A stretch of DNA of 64,000 nt from Sistotremastrum niveocremeum HHB9708 (GCA_001630475.1 KV419433.1:240686-304685); one strand, 5' to 3'. Positions 22,788 through 34,605 are shown, counted from the stretch's first letter. Notes: generated from the sequence alone by a model not told the origin. A program made the numbers and translations.

Positions 22788-23720
22788 GAGTCACGGTCTG
22801 GGGATCGAGGATAGACGTGGTCGACGTCGGGGTATTACTAGGGGTCGAGACGAAACTTGAAGACGAATCTGTTGTCGAAGAACTGGCCGGAGGAGGGCTG
22901 CCAGACGGAGGAAATTCTGGGGAATCTGTCGAGGAATACGTGAGAGAAACTCAAAGGGATTCCTGCGAAAACCATACCTCCGAGAGACTGGGCAAGCGAT
23001 ATGTCAAATGTATCAGCGGGCAGATCCTGCGAAATGACGTCAGTATCTCTGGCGATATAACGAATTGCAGCTTTAGACCTGACCGTTACGTCCTCGTACG
23101 CCCAATGAGGAATGAGCGTACCGGATGGGATATTATGAGGAAAACTGCGGAGAATAGGATGAAGACAGAACATCGTTTCAATGAGAGGCAGAACAAACTT
23201 ACACTCCGATATTTGTGGACGGACATAGCTCAGAGAAAACATCCCACGTTCCAGGAGACTGACCCTGACAAGCAGCGCATGCAGCTATTCTTAGTATCAA
23301 TAAGATATTCAGCCGGTATAAAGGTGACCTTACATAACAGGGAATAAAATACGGTATTGCATTCGCAAGGAGTGTTGTCCCCGGGACTATATTCTTCGTC
23401 AGGGTCCAAAGGGGGGACCTGATAAGCTAATATTCTAGTGAGACAACATTCATTGTAGATCGGGGCCTCAAACAGACTGCCTGTTGGTTCACAGAGTGAA
23501 CCCAGATTGGCTGCAACCTGACACGGACTTTGATTCAACGAATTGAACGCCTTTGCATTGATGTCAGTAATAAGCAACACATCTTCATAGGAAACATACG
23601 AACCCATGGCAATTGAGAATGGGCACATAGTGCATCTGTTGGTCTGGCATCGACGAAGAAAAGATGGGAGATGTCAAACAGCCATAAAAGATGGAACGAT
23701 GAAACGAGGAGTGGCAGCAT

Positions 23721-24593
23721 AGTTGAAGATGTAGGTAAGGTCAGAGATGTTAATCACGTTCCACGTCCTCGTTCCCATTATATTTCTGAAGCTGGAATCA
23801 TTGCCAAGAAAATTCCGCCAAGGTACCACTTAGGAAAAGCGGTCATGTTCGGGACCGTTTCTCTAAAGATCGAGAGCTGCATTCCGACAGCAAGTCAAGA
23901 TGAAAGGGCGCGCTGACAAGGCTGAACATGGGACTCAGACTCTGTCGCTCTGGCTCCTGGATTCAAGTTGACGGTTGACCGAAACTCCCGGAGGTTGACG
24001 TGTCAGCATGACCATCACTGAACGAGCAGTCAAGGCATCGATTAATTAGGGGCAGAGGAGTGAAGATATAGTGTCATCTCAAGCAAAGAAAAGCAGCGAA
24101 CAGCGATCTAGATGAGGTATCTTGCAAGCTTTTGTTGCAACGTTGAGAGCAGGAAGGTTCCGATTTCCGACTCATCCTTCAGAAGCCAGATTAGGAGCGC
24201 TTAGTCATCTGAAGTCTAGACTCTGCTCCTTCCCTCCACGACTCGGCCGAGCTCGAGTTCCTGCTTGGGTTGACTGGGAAATGAATGGATTTTTTCTTGC
24301 GAACGTTTTCTCAAGTGAGAGATTCCAAGTCTCGCTTCGAGTCAAAATTTCATGGACCGATTCGGACTAGGAGTTTGCCTTTCGATTCGAAGAATCTGCG
24401 CCGTTCGACTCTGATTAAGATGACTCCCAGCGAAGAACTCCCAGCGAAGAACGTTGTACGAGCTCGCGGATCTTCTTCTAACTACGCAGAAAATTCATCC
24501 ATGTCATCATTCTTCAACCTCGAGTCGACAGATTCGGCGGGTACAACGCTCAAGACACCATCCAACGCTCTATCACTAGCTCAAGGCACCACA
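23721..24593. other. Intergenic region
   Basis: No gene supported. The right edge is the 3' side of the small gene at 24594. Confidence 0.5.
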
Positions 24594-24876
24594 TCAGTGC
24601 CTATGACGCTTATCGTTCTTAATGAAACGACCGCCAAGTTGGGTGACTTCTATGCCTCCGCCAACATCTGCTCTGGGAGAATGATGGCCTGGGCTGCGTC
24701 TCTTGTTATCTCTCGCTCCATTCGGAATAAACCTCCCGCCGATCTGGGAGACAAAAATGTCGTGGTCTGTGAAATTCCATTATACTAGTCAGGAGTCGAA
24801 TATTTCATCGAAGATATTGGACACAGTTACCTCTTCTGTCGCCCTTGCCATTATGTTTGGGAGTTCCGGATGGCAT
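24594..24876 (-). CDS. Small paralogous protein e1 (two exons)
   Basis: Exons 24876-24831 and 24766-24594 join with a 64-nt intron in phase 1 to give 73 codons including stop. The protein starts MPSGTPKHNGKGDRRD and contains DIFVSQIGGRFIPNGARD, then GGGIEVTQLGGRFIKND and a basic end. The block xVSxxGGRFIP and the later GGIEV are shared with the gene at 25250, whose second exon has exactly the same length (173 nt) and whose intron is in the same phase. That is strong evidence that both are real. There is no signal peptide, TM helix or known domain. Confidence 0.62.
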
Positions 24877-25249
24877 TGGTACGTTTGAGAGGGTTATGAG
24901 ATGTAATGAGGGTATTCAACTGCGTGAAAGTGATCCATCTCACTCATATATTCTCGTAGGCTATGGACCATCTGCCGCATTGCTTGCGTGTGTCTCTGAT
25001 GATATTAATGAAATAATCACCTCATGGCGGGTAAAGGGTTTGGTTCCTTATTTCTCTGCACGCTCACTAATTATTACATAGAGAATATTGGCTTGCTTTA
25101 CACCGGACGAAAAAACTACAATACGATCGAAGTCCCAGTGCTAGTAGGCGTAAGGGTGCACCCGGCATCAACTATATACCGTGGTGTTCTACTGGCCTCG
25201 CACAATACACGCGTCAAATATTGCTCTGCTCGCATCTCAGCAAAGTTCA
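24877..25249. other. Spacer between e1 and e2
   Basis: Contains the e1 promoter; on the minus strand TATATGAG lies about 75 nt upstream of the e1 start. Nothing else supported. Confidence 0.45.
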
Positions 25250-25564
25250 TTAATACCAACACGGGTCCTGGTCAGAATATCTGACGAAACGAGCAGGATA
25301 TGCCGAAACTTCTATTCCCCCATGGCTTGGCACAGCGCGTCGTTGACTCGGGGCCCTGTTCGCTTGATATCCGCCAGTGCTTCGAGGAATAAACCTTCCA
25401 CCAACAGGAGAGACAGTAACGTCTGCTGATCCTGAGGATTCATGATACCAGTGAGCGGACGTTTTTTGACGGTAATGCAAGCAACCAGACGTACCTCCTT
25501 TCACGACGACCTTTCGGTCGGTGGGTTTAGGGTTCTGAGGAGAATATTTGAAGAGCGTGGGCAT
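25250..25564 (-). CDS. Small paralogous protein e2 (two exons)
   Basis: Exons 25564-25495 and 25422-25250 join with a 72-nt phase-1 intron to give 81 codons including stop. The sequence begins MPTLFKYSPQNPKPTDRK, then VVVKGDVTVSPVGGRFIPRS, a basic Gln/Arg-rich middle, SHGGIEVSAYPARF and an end of DPCWY. It is the paralog of e1 (same intron position and phase, identical exon 2 length). A longer in-frame start upstream at 25639 would place the TATA box inside the coding region, so 25564 is preferred. No known domain; function unknown. Confidence 0.62.
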   Translation of the reverse strand: MPTLFKYSPQNPKPTDRKVVVKGGTSGCLHYRQKTSAHWYHESSGSADVTVSPVGGRFIPRSTGGYQANRAPSQRRAVPSHGGIEVSAYPARFVRYSDQDPCWY

Positions 25565-25606
25565 CTGTTCGAAGCCGCGGAGAAGCGATGGCGGGAGAAG
25601 TGGCGG

Positions 25607-25615
25607 TATATATAT
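25607..25615 (-). promoter_or_regulatory. TATA box of e2
   Basis: A run of alternating TA (TATATATA) about 43 nt upstream of the ATG at 25564. It supports that start codon. Confidence 0.5.
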
Positions 25616-26100
25616 GACTGTTGAAGATGACTGTGTCATGGGCAGGTGTCCCCGTAGGGCACGGCATCTATACACAGTTGTCGTGATGCGATGATCTCAT
25701 GTTAGGGTAAAAGCATTGCGTAGAGGGGGTCTCAGGCGTTGCCGAGCATTGTACCTAGTAACTAACGTATTATGGCATAGACAATATGATCCCCTCGAAC
25801 TAAATGTCAGATTTTCTTGTTATTCAAATTGTCTTTCCTTTGGATCATGCCGATTGTTAGGTAGATCTAAAATTGCTGATGAGAAAACGATCGGACTTTG
25901 AATGTTTCTTCATGTTCTTGATCAAGCTATTTTCGAACTCCGACATGCGACCGAATATCCTGTCAACGCCGCCCACTGTATAGTTTCGACCTTTAAGTCC
26001 TTGCCCGACCTCTTCTCCGCTACTGGATGGATGCTTGGTTACACAACCATCTCTTCATATTCCTTTGCCCAACGGAAGTCTGGAACTCTTGAGCAATCTA
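25616..26100. other. Intergenic region
   Basis: Nothing supported. The open frame at 25902-26291 runs through the conserved upstream block of USPL-B, but the equivalent block at USPL-A has frame-breaking indels, so it is not treated as coding. Confidence 0.5.
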
Positions 26101-26260
26101 CGTTCAGGCACCGCGAGGCAGGGCATCCGGCGATAGTGGCCTCGAAAGCCGGGTACTGCAACTACCAACCACCGATTTGCAGAGTAATGCTACGGCGGCG
26201 ACCAATTGGACGCTGGGCCACGACTCACAGGCGTACGCGTCCCCCATATCGGACTGTCTC
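26101..26260. promoter_or_regulatory. Upstream block of USPL-B, conserved at USPL-A
   Basis: Matches the reverse complement of about 18318-18458 upstream of USPL-A, with long shared words around AAAGCCGGGTACTGCAAC and ACTCACAGGCG. It probably carries the shared promoter and leader of the duplicated gene. Confidence 0.6.
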
Positions 26261-26294
26261 TATCGAGCTGTATACGAAGGACGACTACTAGGAC

Positions 26295-29200
26295 ATGAAT
26301 GAGCATCAGCCTGACTTGCAGAAGAACGCTAATATGGATGCTCTGAAGCGTAGCTATGGGATACAGGGCGGAATTGAATCAGCAGCGGTATGTTTCTTGA
26401 ACATTCTTTTATTTTTGGTGAAGTCTGATCGATTCATGAAAGCCTCAAGTACACCCAGGGGCATCTTTAATGTTCCAAACGTTGCGACGTGGCGAAGAGT
26501 ACATCATCAGCTTCGGAGGAACTAGGCAGCGTGGACACGGCGGCTTATCTTCGGGCGGCATAGCAGCTTTGAATGCTGTTCGTGTCATACTATGCGCCGA
26601 GGCCGGTATCGGTGGCTCGCAGTGGCTTGGAAAATTGACCGATCCCAATCTTACCGAAGTATGTTTCATTTCGTTGTGAATGGACTCAAACTAAGTAGTA
26701 CCGAAGGATATTATAGGGATCACATCTTATTGGTCAGACTCGGCGCATTTGGACGTCAACGATATTGGTTCGTTGCCACTGTTCGAGAGTTCACTGAAGC
26801 ACAAATACACGGAGAGTGGCATGGTCTCCGCAAAGAGATTTGTCGAATTGCTGAGGTCTGTTCATGGCTTCGCTTAATTCTGCTACCTGTTCAAAATGTC
26901 ATCACAGACGGCTTCAAAACTTCGCTGGAACCGCAGTGCCAGATCTGTGGTCAAGTGCCGTTGTCCTGACTCGGCCCCCCGAGATCATTTCCATCATCTT
27001 TGTACCTCTCAACGACCCCAATTTACCGGGAATTTTCATCGTCTTCGATTCACATCCACGTCCCACCAAAGAAACAATTGGAGCCTCAATGATAGTCTTT
27101 CCTTCCGCCAGCGCTGCTGCCTCGTATCTTTCCGAACTCTTTTACATGGATCCCGAAATTCTCTCCTCTATCAATCTCTACGAAGCCGCGCAGCTCTCTC
27201 AGTATTCGGCCGAGTTCTTCGTCGTCAATCCGAACTGGTCGCATCAGGGAGACGAGCACGCCCTCTATGTCGCCAACTTTCAGCTGCTTGGAATACGAAG
27301 CGGTGTCACTTCTGGACAGCGTAAATCGGCTACCCAAAGTCCAAATATGATGCCCTTGATTGATATGCTTGGACGGGCCGAAGAGAGGGCTCTTGGCTTG
27401 GAAGCGAAGTTGGCAACATCGGAGGCCACTGCGCGGGAATTCCAAGATCAGCTCACATGGCTTCAAGAGCAAGCGGAGGGGTATGTTTCTTTGACAAGGA
27501 CAGAACTAGAGAAGCAACAGATAGCTTGGAACGAGCAAAAGACGGTGCTTGAGGTCACGCAGCGGATCTTGGCCAACGAAATCACCCGTCTCACTCGCGA
27601 GATTGAAGATCAACGTTCATCTCATGAAGCAGTGATCCATGACATCGTCGCACAACGCGATACATCTGACAGATCTTCTGCCAATCTCGTCGTTGAACTT
27701 CCTCCGCACGATCCTTTGCGATTGGTCCAACAGGATCATTTGCCCAAGGTCAAAGTAGGGATGCAATCCGAGATACAGAATCTTGGACAAGAGCTGGATA
27801 AACTGCGAGATTTACTCGAATTTAAGGACCGAGCCATAGTAGGGATCGCCGAGAGAGCCGATAATCTGGAGCTGCAGCTTCGTAGATTTGATGAAGAACT
27901 CAACACGTCACGGCAGTCGCACGTCTATCTTCCGCGGGAAGATCCGTCTCCACCTCAATCGGCTCCTTTGCAAGAGAAGGCTATGTCTTCCTTCTCAGGG
28001 TCCTCAAATTCATCTCATCCCCCACCGTCAATTTTGAGCAATTCTGGGCTGGGGCCTTCATCTCAGTTCAGCCGTTCTCATTCCATCATAACTCAACATC
28101 GTGCATCCGCAACGCATGTTGAGCCAGAGACGAATGAATCAGAGGATCTCCATCTACGACTCATTGGTCTGGAAACTGAACTCCGTTCCTTAGGAAAAGA
28201 GAAAGAGGCAGTTGTGTCGGAAGCCCAAACAGAAAAGGAAGCCTATGAGAAACTGATCGCGGACCTGGGCGAAAAGACTCGACGACTCGAGACTCAAGTG
28301 ACCGAGACTGAAGTGTCCCATTCAGCAAAAATGGAGGACGCAGCGCGAGAAGCGGATCGATTGCGCAGAGATCTAGCGGCCGCGGAACACAAAGCCCAAC
28401 AATTCGCCAGCGAGAGGGACGGTCTTGATTCCCAGTTTTTGACGTTGACAGAAACCCATGCTAGCGAGATGATGAACATGATCATTGCACATGGTCGGCG
28501 CGCTAAAGACCTGTTGATAGAGCTGAAGCAGACTCGCGAAGAGATCATGAGGGTAAAGCTGCATGGTGGTGCATCAGAAATCGCAGCGGACGTTGAGGAC
28601 GTAGATACCGAGACTCCGGTGTCGAACCTCAACGACATTCCTATTAGTTCTTCTGAGCCGTCTGCTCTCTCAAATTCTACGTTCTCTCAGGGAACGGACA
28701 GTAGTCCTCAAGCACAGTCCCCTTTGTCAATGACTTTTGACCAAAGCTTTGACGCGTCCGAAAATTCTGCTCCCGAGAATCCCGGGGACGATTTGCAGGA
28801 CGAGGCTGGCCCGGGACCTTCAAGAACCCCTGATCGTATAATGGAAGCGTAAGTGATAATGTTCCTGCGCGGAAAGTGACTGAACTCACTCATAGAATGG
28901 CAATGTTCGATGTGGCGTCTAAATACCCTAGGCAACGCTGGGATCCTGAGGCGCTTCCTCATTCGACTCTGTCGGCTGACGATTCGAGCAACCAGAAAGA
29001 TTTAATTCGGAGGCAACACGGTGTCCCTCTCCCCTCGCCCGGACATCGTTTGGTCGTCCCTTCAATGATTCCAAAGAGTTCGCCGTTGTGGACATCGGCT
29101 GCTCATCCACGGAGACTGCATACTGCTCCCCCGATCTCTTCCAAGGGTAAGGGGAAACAAACCTGGACCGCAGGAGACCAAGAGGGAGTCTCTCCAGTGG

Positions 29201-29583
29201 AGGATGCATTTTTTGTCAAAGCCGACGGAGATTCGGGTGAAGCCGAGATCGGAATTTCGGGAGCGCCGGGAGATGTCGATGTCGTGGTAGACGATATGCA
29301 ATCAACAAGTGGAGTAGCAGACGACGACGAAGAGGCTTCTCTGGCTTTAGCTCAGCAGCTACAGGAGGAGGAAGATCAAGAAGCGCAATCGCGCAATCTA
29401 GCCCAACAAATGCAAGATGAGATAGACCGCGAGGGTACTTCACACGGAATGAGTTTCAATCTGGGGCTTGGAACGCGTCTGAATCGCATCAAGCCAAAGA
29501 GGAGCGCGAATCTCGTTCGCCGCGACCCCCGAGGACACTCGTCCATTTCGGTTCACATAGTCAGCAGTGAACCAGCTTCCTGA
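26295..29583 (+). CDS. USPL-B: paralog of USPL-A with the putative catalytic Cys replaced by Gly
   Basis: Exons 26295-26387, 26443-26658, 26707-26855, 26908-28848 and 28896-29583 give exactly 1029 codons including stop. Exons 2 and 3 (216 and 149 nt) are the same length as in USPL-A. The N-terminal domain carries GGLSSGGIAALNAVR: residue 69 is Gly where USPL-A has Cys72. The partner motif FIVFDSHPRP (Asp199, His201) is kept. A long coiled coil and the tandem MIU-like segment LALAQQLQEEEDQEAQS / LAQQMQDE follow; the MIU match is cleaner than in USPL-A. The change is one base (TGC to GGC at 26554). The gene is otherwise open and well spliced, so it is likely expressed as a catalytically inactive, ubiquitin-binding paralog (inference). 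Confidence 0.72.
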
Positions 29584-30780
29584 ACAAAACCAGGACAGAC
29601 ATGAAAATTTCAGGGACGCAAATTTCGAGGAAGCAATTCACAGGTCTATCTTTTTCTTTCATCATTACTCCCACCGCCAAGTTTTACAGTGAAAATCGAT
29701 AAGCTCGCTTTGCTAATGTAATCCTCCAATATATGTCGTTTTTCAGCTATTGATTCTGTGACGTCAGCTAAGAGTCTGAATGTCAATGCTGAGTGTTTTG
29801 GAAATATCATGTATCTACTGGCATATCTAAAGTGTGATTGAGTGATTTACGAACGCGCCGCGAAACTCTTAAAGTCAAAGCAAGGCTACGGAACGGAAGC
29901 CTTCCGTAGCTTCACGATTACGTCACACGCGCTTATTCTCAACGCGATCACGTTCATTCTACCACCACCTGCTATACGCCATCTCTCGTTCTCGGGCCTG
30001 TCTCTGAACTCCCTCAACCAATCCAGTCACCATTACCACACTCTTAATTCCATTGTCATCAGCCTAGAACCGGCCAACAAGCCTCGTGTTTGATCTGGCC
30101 GCAACCCATACAGTACACGCTGGAACAACGAGGCTGGTATTCAGGAAATATCGAGAGAAGGCAAGAGAAGTAGTGAAGGAAGATCAGGAATTGGAAAGGA
30201 ATGGAAAACGAGGCTGTTGAGGACGCGAGGAATGACACATATGGTGCGCTCGGTTGTGTTTCAAGTTCAGGTCCGATTTCGTATATAAAGCAAGCTATCG
30301 AGCTATCTAGGATTATATATAATTGTATCCTCCTCTTGTAAGCTACCAATACACCTCAATCGATCCCTCGTTCACGCTCCATTCTTCGTTTGATCCGTCC
30401 ACTCCGATCCTCAACTCAACCGGTCTTTGTCCCTCTCCCTTCGACTCTAGTCTCATTACTCTCGACTTAGGCTCCGTACAGATCCGATTCGCGAATCGAC
30501 AGAGTTTGGTTGACACACTTTAGATCGTCTAGTATCCAGTTGCCGATCTGACCAGATTTCTTCCCCTCGCCGACTCAGTCCTGCTCTCGCTGGCTTGAAA
30601 GATCAAGGCGATTGAAGTCATATTCGCGTCATGAGACTCTCAGTCACGCGCGGAGTCAAAGTTCGCATCGGTAGGGAAGCAGTAGAACCCGGGATGGAAT
30701 ATGGAAGTAAGAAAATTGACATGAGTCATCGCAGATACTACCTCATGCGAGTGCTAACAAACTGTGGCCGCACGAAATGG
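29584..30780. other. Intergenic region
   Basis: About 1.2 kb. A hairpin (9-bp arms GCTACGGAA / TTCCGTAGC) lies near 29884-29909, just inside the region downstream of USPL-B. No gene supported. Confidence 0.5.
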
Positions 30781-32615
30781 TCAATCCTCCTGTCGATGAA
30801 ATGGTAAGAGTGAAGTCTTCTCTAAGAGCTTCTCAGATATTCTTGACAATACCGAACGTCGAGGGGCTTCATTAGTGACCTTCCATACCCCCCGAAACAC
30901 CCGAACGATACCAAGTAGCAGAACTGCCAAAATTCCGGTGCTAATTGCGACTGCATATGTGGTATGACGTGGAAGTGAGAGGGAGCTTCCATCTTCGCCT
31001 CGGCTAGCAAAGACGACGAAGGCGGTGATGAAAGTTACGAAGGACCAGGATATGAGGATCATCGGAAGGGATAATAATATGGCGAGGCGCTCATGAGATC
31101 CGACATTTTGGAAATAGTAAACCTGTCACAACGTCGAATTCAATCGATCGAAACGCAGTATTAAACATGGCTTACTCCGGTCTGTGCTGTGCTTGAGGCG
31201 TGAGGTTCGTGTATACGGACGAGGTATTGTCCCATTAGGACGCTCCCGATCGACATCAACGCTGAGAGAAGCACTAGCGTTCTTGAGATGTCATCTATTC
31301 CCGGAACGGCGATGAAGGCAACGGTTGCTCTAAATGGCGAAGGTCAGGGAGATCGATGATTGTGATATTATGATACGTGGAACTGACGCTATCATCACCG
31401 TCGCCTGAGAGACATGTGTCAGTTCGAGAAACAAATAAACCAACATCTCGAAACATACCAACAAATTGGAATCCGACCAGTCTTTGAGACGGCTCTCTAA
31501 AAAGCTTCTCCAACGAGCTTCGGTGATACCTCCGGTCTGAAGTTCTCTCTGTCCAACGTCCATAATCTGCTTGAGTCGAGAAATTGGAATACCGAAGAAG
31601 ATGGCGTAGGACACGACGAAGAACATCCAATCACCGGAGCTCTCGAGATCTTCGTAGGTGAATTCTGTGACGTTCGTAAGTTTTGCAGCGTCACGAAAAG
31701 CGCGCGCCTCGGCGGTTCCGTAGCCCGTTGCTATCCGGTCGGAAGCTGGATAATAGATAATGGATCAGAGAACGATATGGCAGGAAGAGGCGAGGATTAC
31801 TGATGGTGCCTGCAATTGCTGATATGTACCACACGCGGATAGCTCTGGCACTCGCCCACTTCTCATCCGCTGAAGAATATTGAGACCTCGGGATAAGAGG
31901 CAACCAAGAAATACTACGTACGAAAAATACGCTCCGGAAGCTCAGGTAAGGACTTCAGAATCTCCAATAATCTCTGAGATTTCTCTTCGGAAAATGATGG
32001 CGTTATCGTGCCGAAAAGAACTTGATCCGCGAGACACCAGCTTAATACATCCTCCACGTGTCGTTCAGCGTTCTCAGGAAGATCGTGATGACACGGGTAT
32101 TTCTGAAGGAAGTTCCAGTATCTCTTTCTTAGCTCTAGATCTGCGTGGAGGCTGGTCAGATGTCCGACGAAGTATAAATGGATAACGCACCTGGAACCGT
32201 CTTCCCGTCGTTCTCTTTTACTTCATCGAGGAATTCGGAAAGGGGTTGGCGGTAGTCAGAGCCCATCTCGTGTATATGATTGATCCACTGGTGGCCTCCG
32301 ATATTGACGAAAAGTTCCCAGTCCGTCCGGAAGGCCTCCTCGTATCCTTCGTATTCGGCATCCTTCGGAAACTCATACTCGTCAAGACAGCTGCGATGAT
32401 AGTCTTGAAGTTCGCGGTACGCGAGACGATCCATCACATCGACCATCGTGACAACCCTGTCTCGCTCGTGCCTGTAGTACATCCACCCATGCGGATGAAT
32501 ATATGAGCGCCAGTGCGGATCTGGAAAATTCCTGCTCAAAGGACCAGAGTTAGGAAATTGTTTACTGAGCAGATGGAGGAACACACTCTTTGTCCTCTAA
32601 CCAATCGAAGAACAT
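30781..32615 (-). CDS. Multi-pass membrane protein with WW-like N-terminal motif, copy A
   Basis: A minus-strand multi-exon gene. The short first exon MFFDWLEDKE splices to NFPDPHWRSYIHPHGWMYY, a WW-like motif with the HPxGWxYY signature, followed by a charged helical region and RKRYWNFLQKYPCHHDLP. The C-terminal half has several predicted TM helices, including the long hydrophobic span at ISWSFVTFITAFVVF and a last one at AISTGILAVLLLGIV, then a short basic tail. Paralogs B (38862) and C (43969) keep the same order of blocks. The family is common in Agaricomycetes but without an assigned function that I know. It is the shortest of the three, lacking the long cytosolic tail of B and C. Confidence 0.72.
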
Positions 32616-34236
32616 TCAACTAGAGAGCAGGAGGTGGATAGCGTTGTAGAAGCTAAGGCGAGTCTGAGGCGAGGGTTCGGTGTAGGGCGTTGGCGGCCAG
32701 TAGCATGCCCTCTAACTTCATCCACACGGAGTCTCAGACTCATCCTTCGTAACTTTAAATTTGTAGACTTCATGAATTGATCGAGTGATTAAAAGGGGCC
32801 AAAGGCTGGAGACAGCGCAGCCAACGCGTTTCAGAGGGCTTGATTACATAATCGATCTCCGAAGTCTTGTGTTGTCCAGTGTTTGTCGGCGACTCGGCCC
32901 TCTGCCCCGCTCGCTCAGCTGCTTTCGCTCAGGAATCAAATCAAACGTTGGCCGAAGTCTGTTCCAAAATTTAGCTGATCGTCGTGGTCCAAGACACATC
33001 CGAAAAGTTCCCTGTACTCATGCAATCGACATTTAATCTCGCTGTAAGCAATCATTCAGGAGAGGGAGACACCGCGCGGTGCGGCGAGTCAGCCACATCC
33101 GCGCCGATATGACGCTCTCATTCTCGTATGATCCCACATGGCAAATGGGAATAGCAAAGACGACTGGAATGAGATGAAGTAGGGTATGACTACTTGATTC
33201 TCGCACGACGCCTTCCCACCGTGTACCGAACTGCTCACGTGCCGATCAAATTCTTTGTTCCTCTCCTATGCTCTGCTCTGCTGGCTTGAAATGCTCAGGA
33301 TCTCCTGTTGACACTAAGGAAGAGACGTAATTCTATTTCGCCATCTTTAGCTTCGAGATTCGCGACTAGAACTGATGGTTGATACTTATGAAATGATAGC
33401 GAGTCGAGCGACTGCTGTACCTACATGACCTAAACGTATTTCACACACTAAGCGCCCACGGAGATGTCAGATTTCGACACTCATGTCTTTCCACTGCCGA
33501 AACACATTTCTCAACGAGCCTCCAAACTCTCGGAAACGGTTGAAGACTTCGATTAGAAATATCTGAATATATATTGTATGTTGTATGTTGTATTTTAAAA
33601 CCGTAACGCCGTAACGCTCGTACGTTATGGTCGCGTAGGTACAGTTGTCCGAAGCCCGAGAAGTCAATGAAGGAGAGTTTCGTAAGATCAGTAGCGCGCG
33701 GATCGGACTACCGCTGTCTTTTTTATGAGTCCGAATAGTTTGAACGGAGGTCTCCAGTAACAACAAACACGGTTTTGAAACTTCTAAACATGGCAATGCC
33801 GGCCGAACATCGGCAGCAATCTGAGCCGGGAAGCATACCTAGCGTGACGTCACGCTACGCAAAATTTTACTCTTCGCGAGCTTCAGGTCTCCTATTTCCT
33901 GCGCAGCGACACTGATCGTCTATTCATATCGAACCTGTTGAAGGACTCCAGACAATGCGCGGCATCGTTGCTTGGAGCGCCCACAGCATTTATTGGAAGC
34001 GCGGCCTTATCGTCTGCTTTGTCTCTCGCATTGTCGTCTTGACGAGTCGGACAACCTGCCTATGATATCCTCCCGAGCTCGAAGTTACTATTGCTTATCT
34101 TTACGAAAACTGGCTACTTCAGTCCCTGTTCCTGTCCTCTCGATCGTGGCCCCACTACAGGAGAGCTCATAAAGCGCAGTCTGTCAGGGGTTGTCTTGGA
34201 GCATCACTCGGATGTCATCAATATTTAACGCTCTGG
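32616..34236. other. Intergenic region
   Basis: About 1.6 kb with no supported gene. It contains a short microsatellite-like run of TTGTATG near 33575-33595. Open frames at 33467-33796 and 33972-34172 show no domain or splice partner. Confidence 0.45.
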
Positions 34237-34242
34237 ATATAA
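34237..34242 (+). promoter_or_regulatory. TATA-like box of the small Cys-rich gene
   Basis: GGATATAAGC lies about 56 nt upstream of the ATG at 34298. Confidence 0.4.
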
Positions 34243-34297
34243 GCTCCACAAGTACAGCTCCCGTCTGCCCGAATCCAAGTCTCAACAACTCACCCAC

Positions 34298-34605
34298 ATG
34301 AGCACCCTCGACTCAAATACCACACGGACTCAGCCCACCGCCAACCCTCCGATGCATTCGAAGGAAAGAAGCGATTTTACGATGAACGAGCATCAGGACG
34401 ATGAAGGATGTTGCGAAAGATGTTGTACACGTGCGTGTCCCCGTCTACTTCTCTCTCAGTCGACGAAACTGACACGGAATGATCTTCAGTCTGCATCTCT
34501 TGTCCGGTCCGACTAGCGGCGTGGGGTTCCAAATCGAACGGTCCCGAGACTGCCACAAGAGCTCCTCCGCCTACGATTTCAACCGCCCCTGCTGCGTTCT
34601 CCTAG
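34298..34605 (+). CDS. Small cysteine-rich protein (two exons, 82 aa)
   Basis: Exons 34298-34430 and 34490-34605 join with a 59-nt intron to give exactly 83 codons including stop. The first exon is polar (Thr/Pro/Asp rich) and ends GCCERCC. Across the junction the Cys cluster becomes CCERCCTLCISCPVRLAAW, and a Pro/Thr/Ala tail follows. The cluster forms only when the intron is removed in this phase, which is the main evidence for the gene. There is no signal peptide, so disulphide-rich secretion is unlikely; metal binding or membrane association by acylation are possible. The family is not recognised. Confidence 0.42.

Larger units (their letters stand above)
20900..23720 (-). pseudogene. Surface-family protein 3, interrupted by DNA transposon insertion(s)
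   Basis: N-terminal exons (from ATG 23720) encode a signal peptide, AFNSLNQSPCQVAANLGSLC, CECNTVFYSLLC, IPSGTLIPHWAYEDVT and a Ser/Thr/Pro linker that stops matching at about 22788. The C-terminal part resumes as linker at about 21860-21724, then after a further break as TTPTPTPIPTHTSHVGAIAG, a TM helix and a Pro/Tyr-rich cytosolic tail ending at 20900. The inner break is a 369-bp hAT-like element (21347-21715) with an 8-bp target duplication; without it the frame runs on cleanly. The outer stretch (21894-22787) includes the N gap and looks like a second insertion. As it stands the gene cannot make the full protein unless the insertions are spliced out, for which I see no good signals. Confidence 0.7.

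Noticed and set aside
24285-24788. 167-codon plus-strand open frame
   Set aside because: It is the antisense shadow of the spliced gene e1, whose structure is supported by a paralog.
25902-26291. 130-codon plus-strand open frame upstream of USPL-B as a gene
   Set aside because: It overlaps the block conserved upstream of USPL-A, where the matching sequence has frame-breaking indels; conservation is of DNA, not protein.
29842-30523. Open frames between USPL-B and membrane protein A
   Set aside because: No domain, no paralog, no convincing splice partners; amino-acid composition is typical of chance frames.
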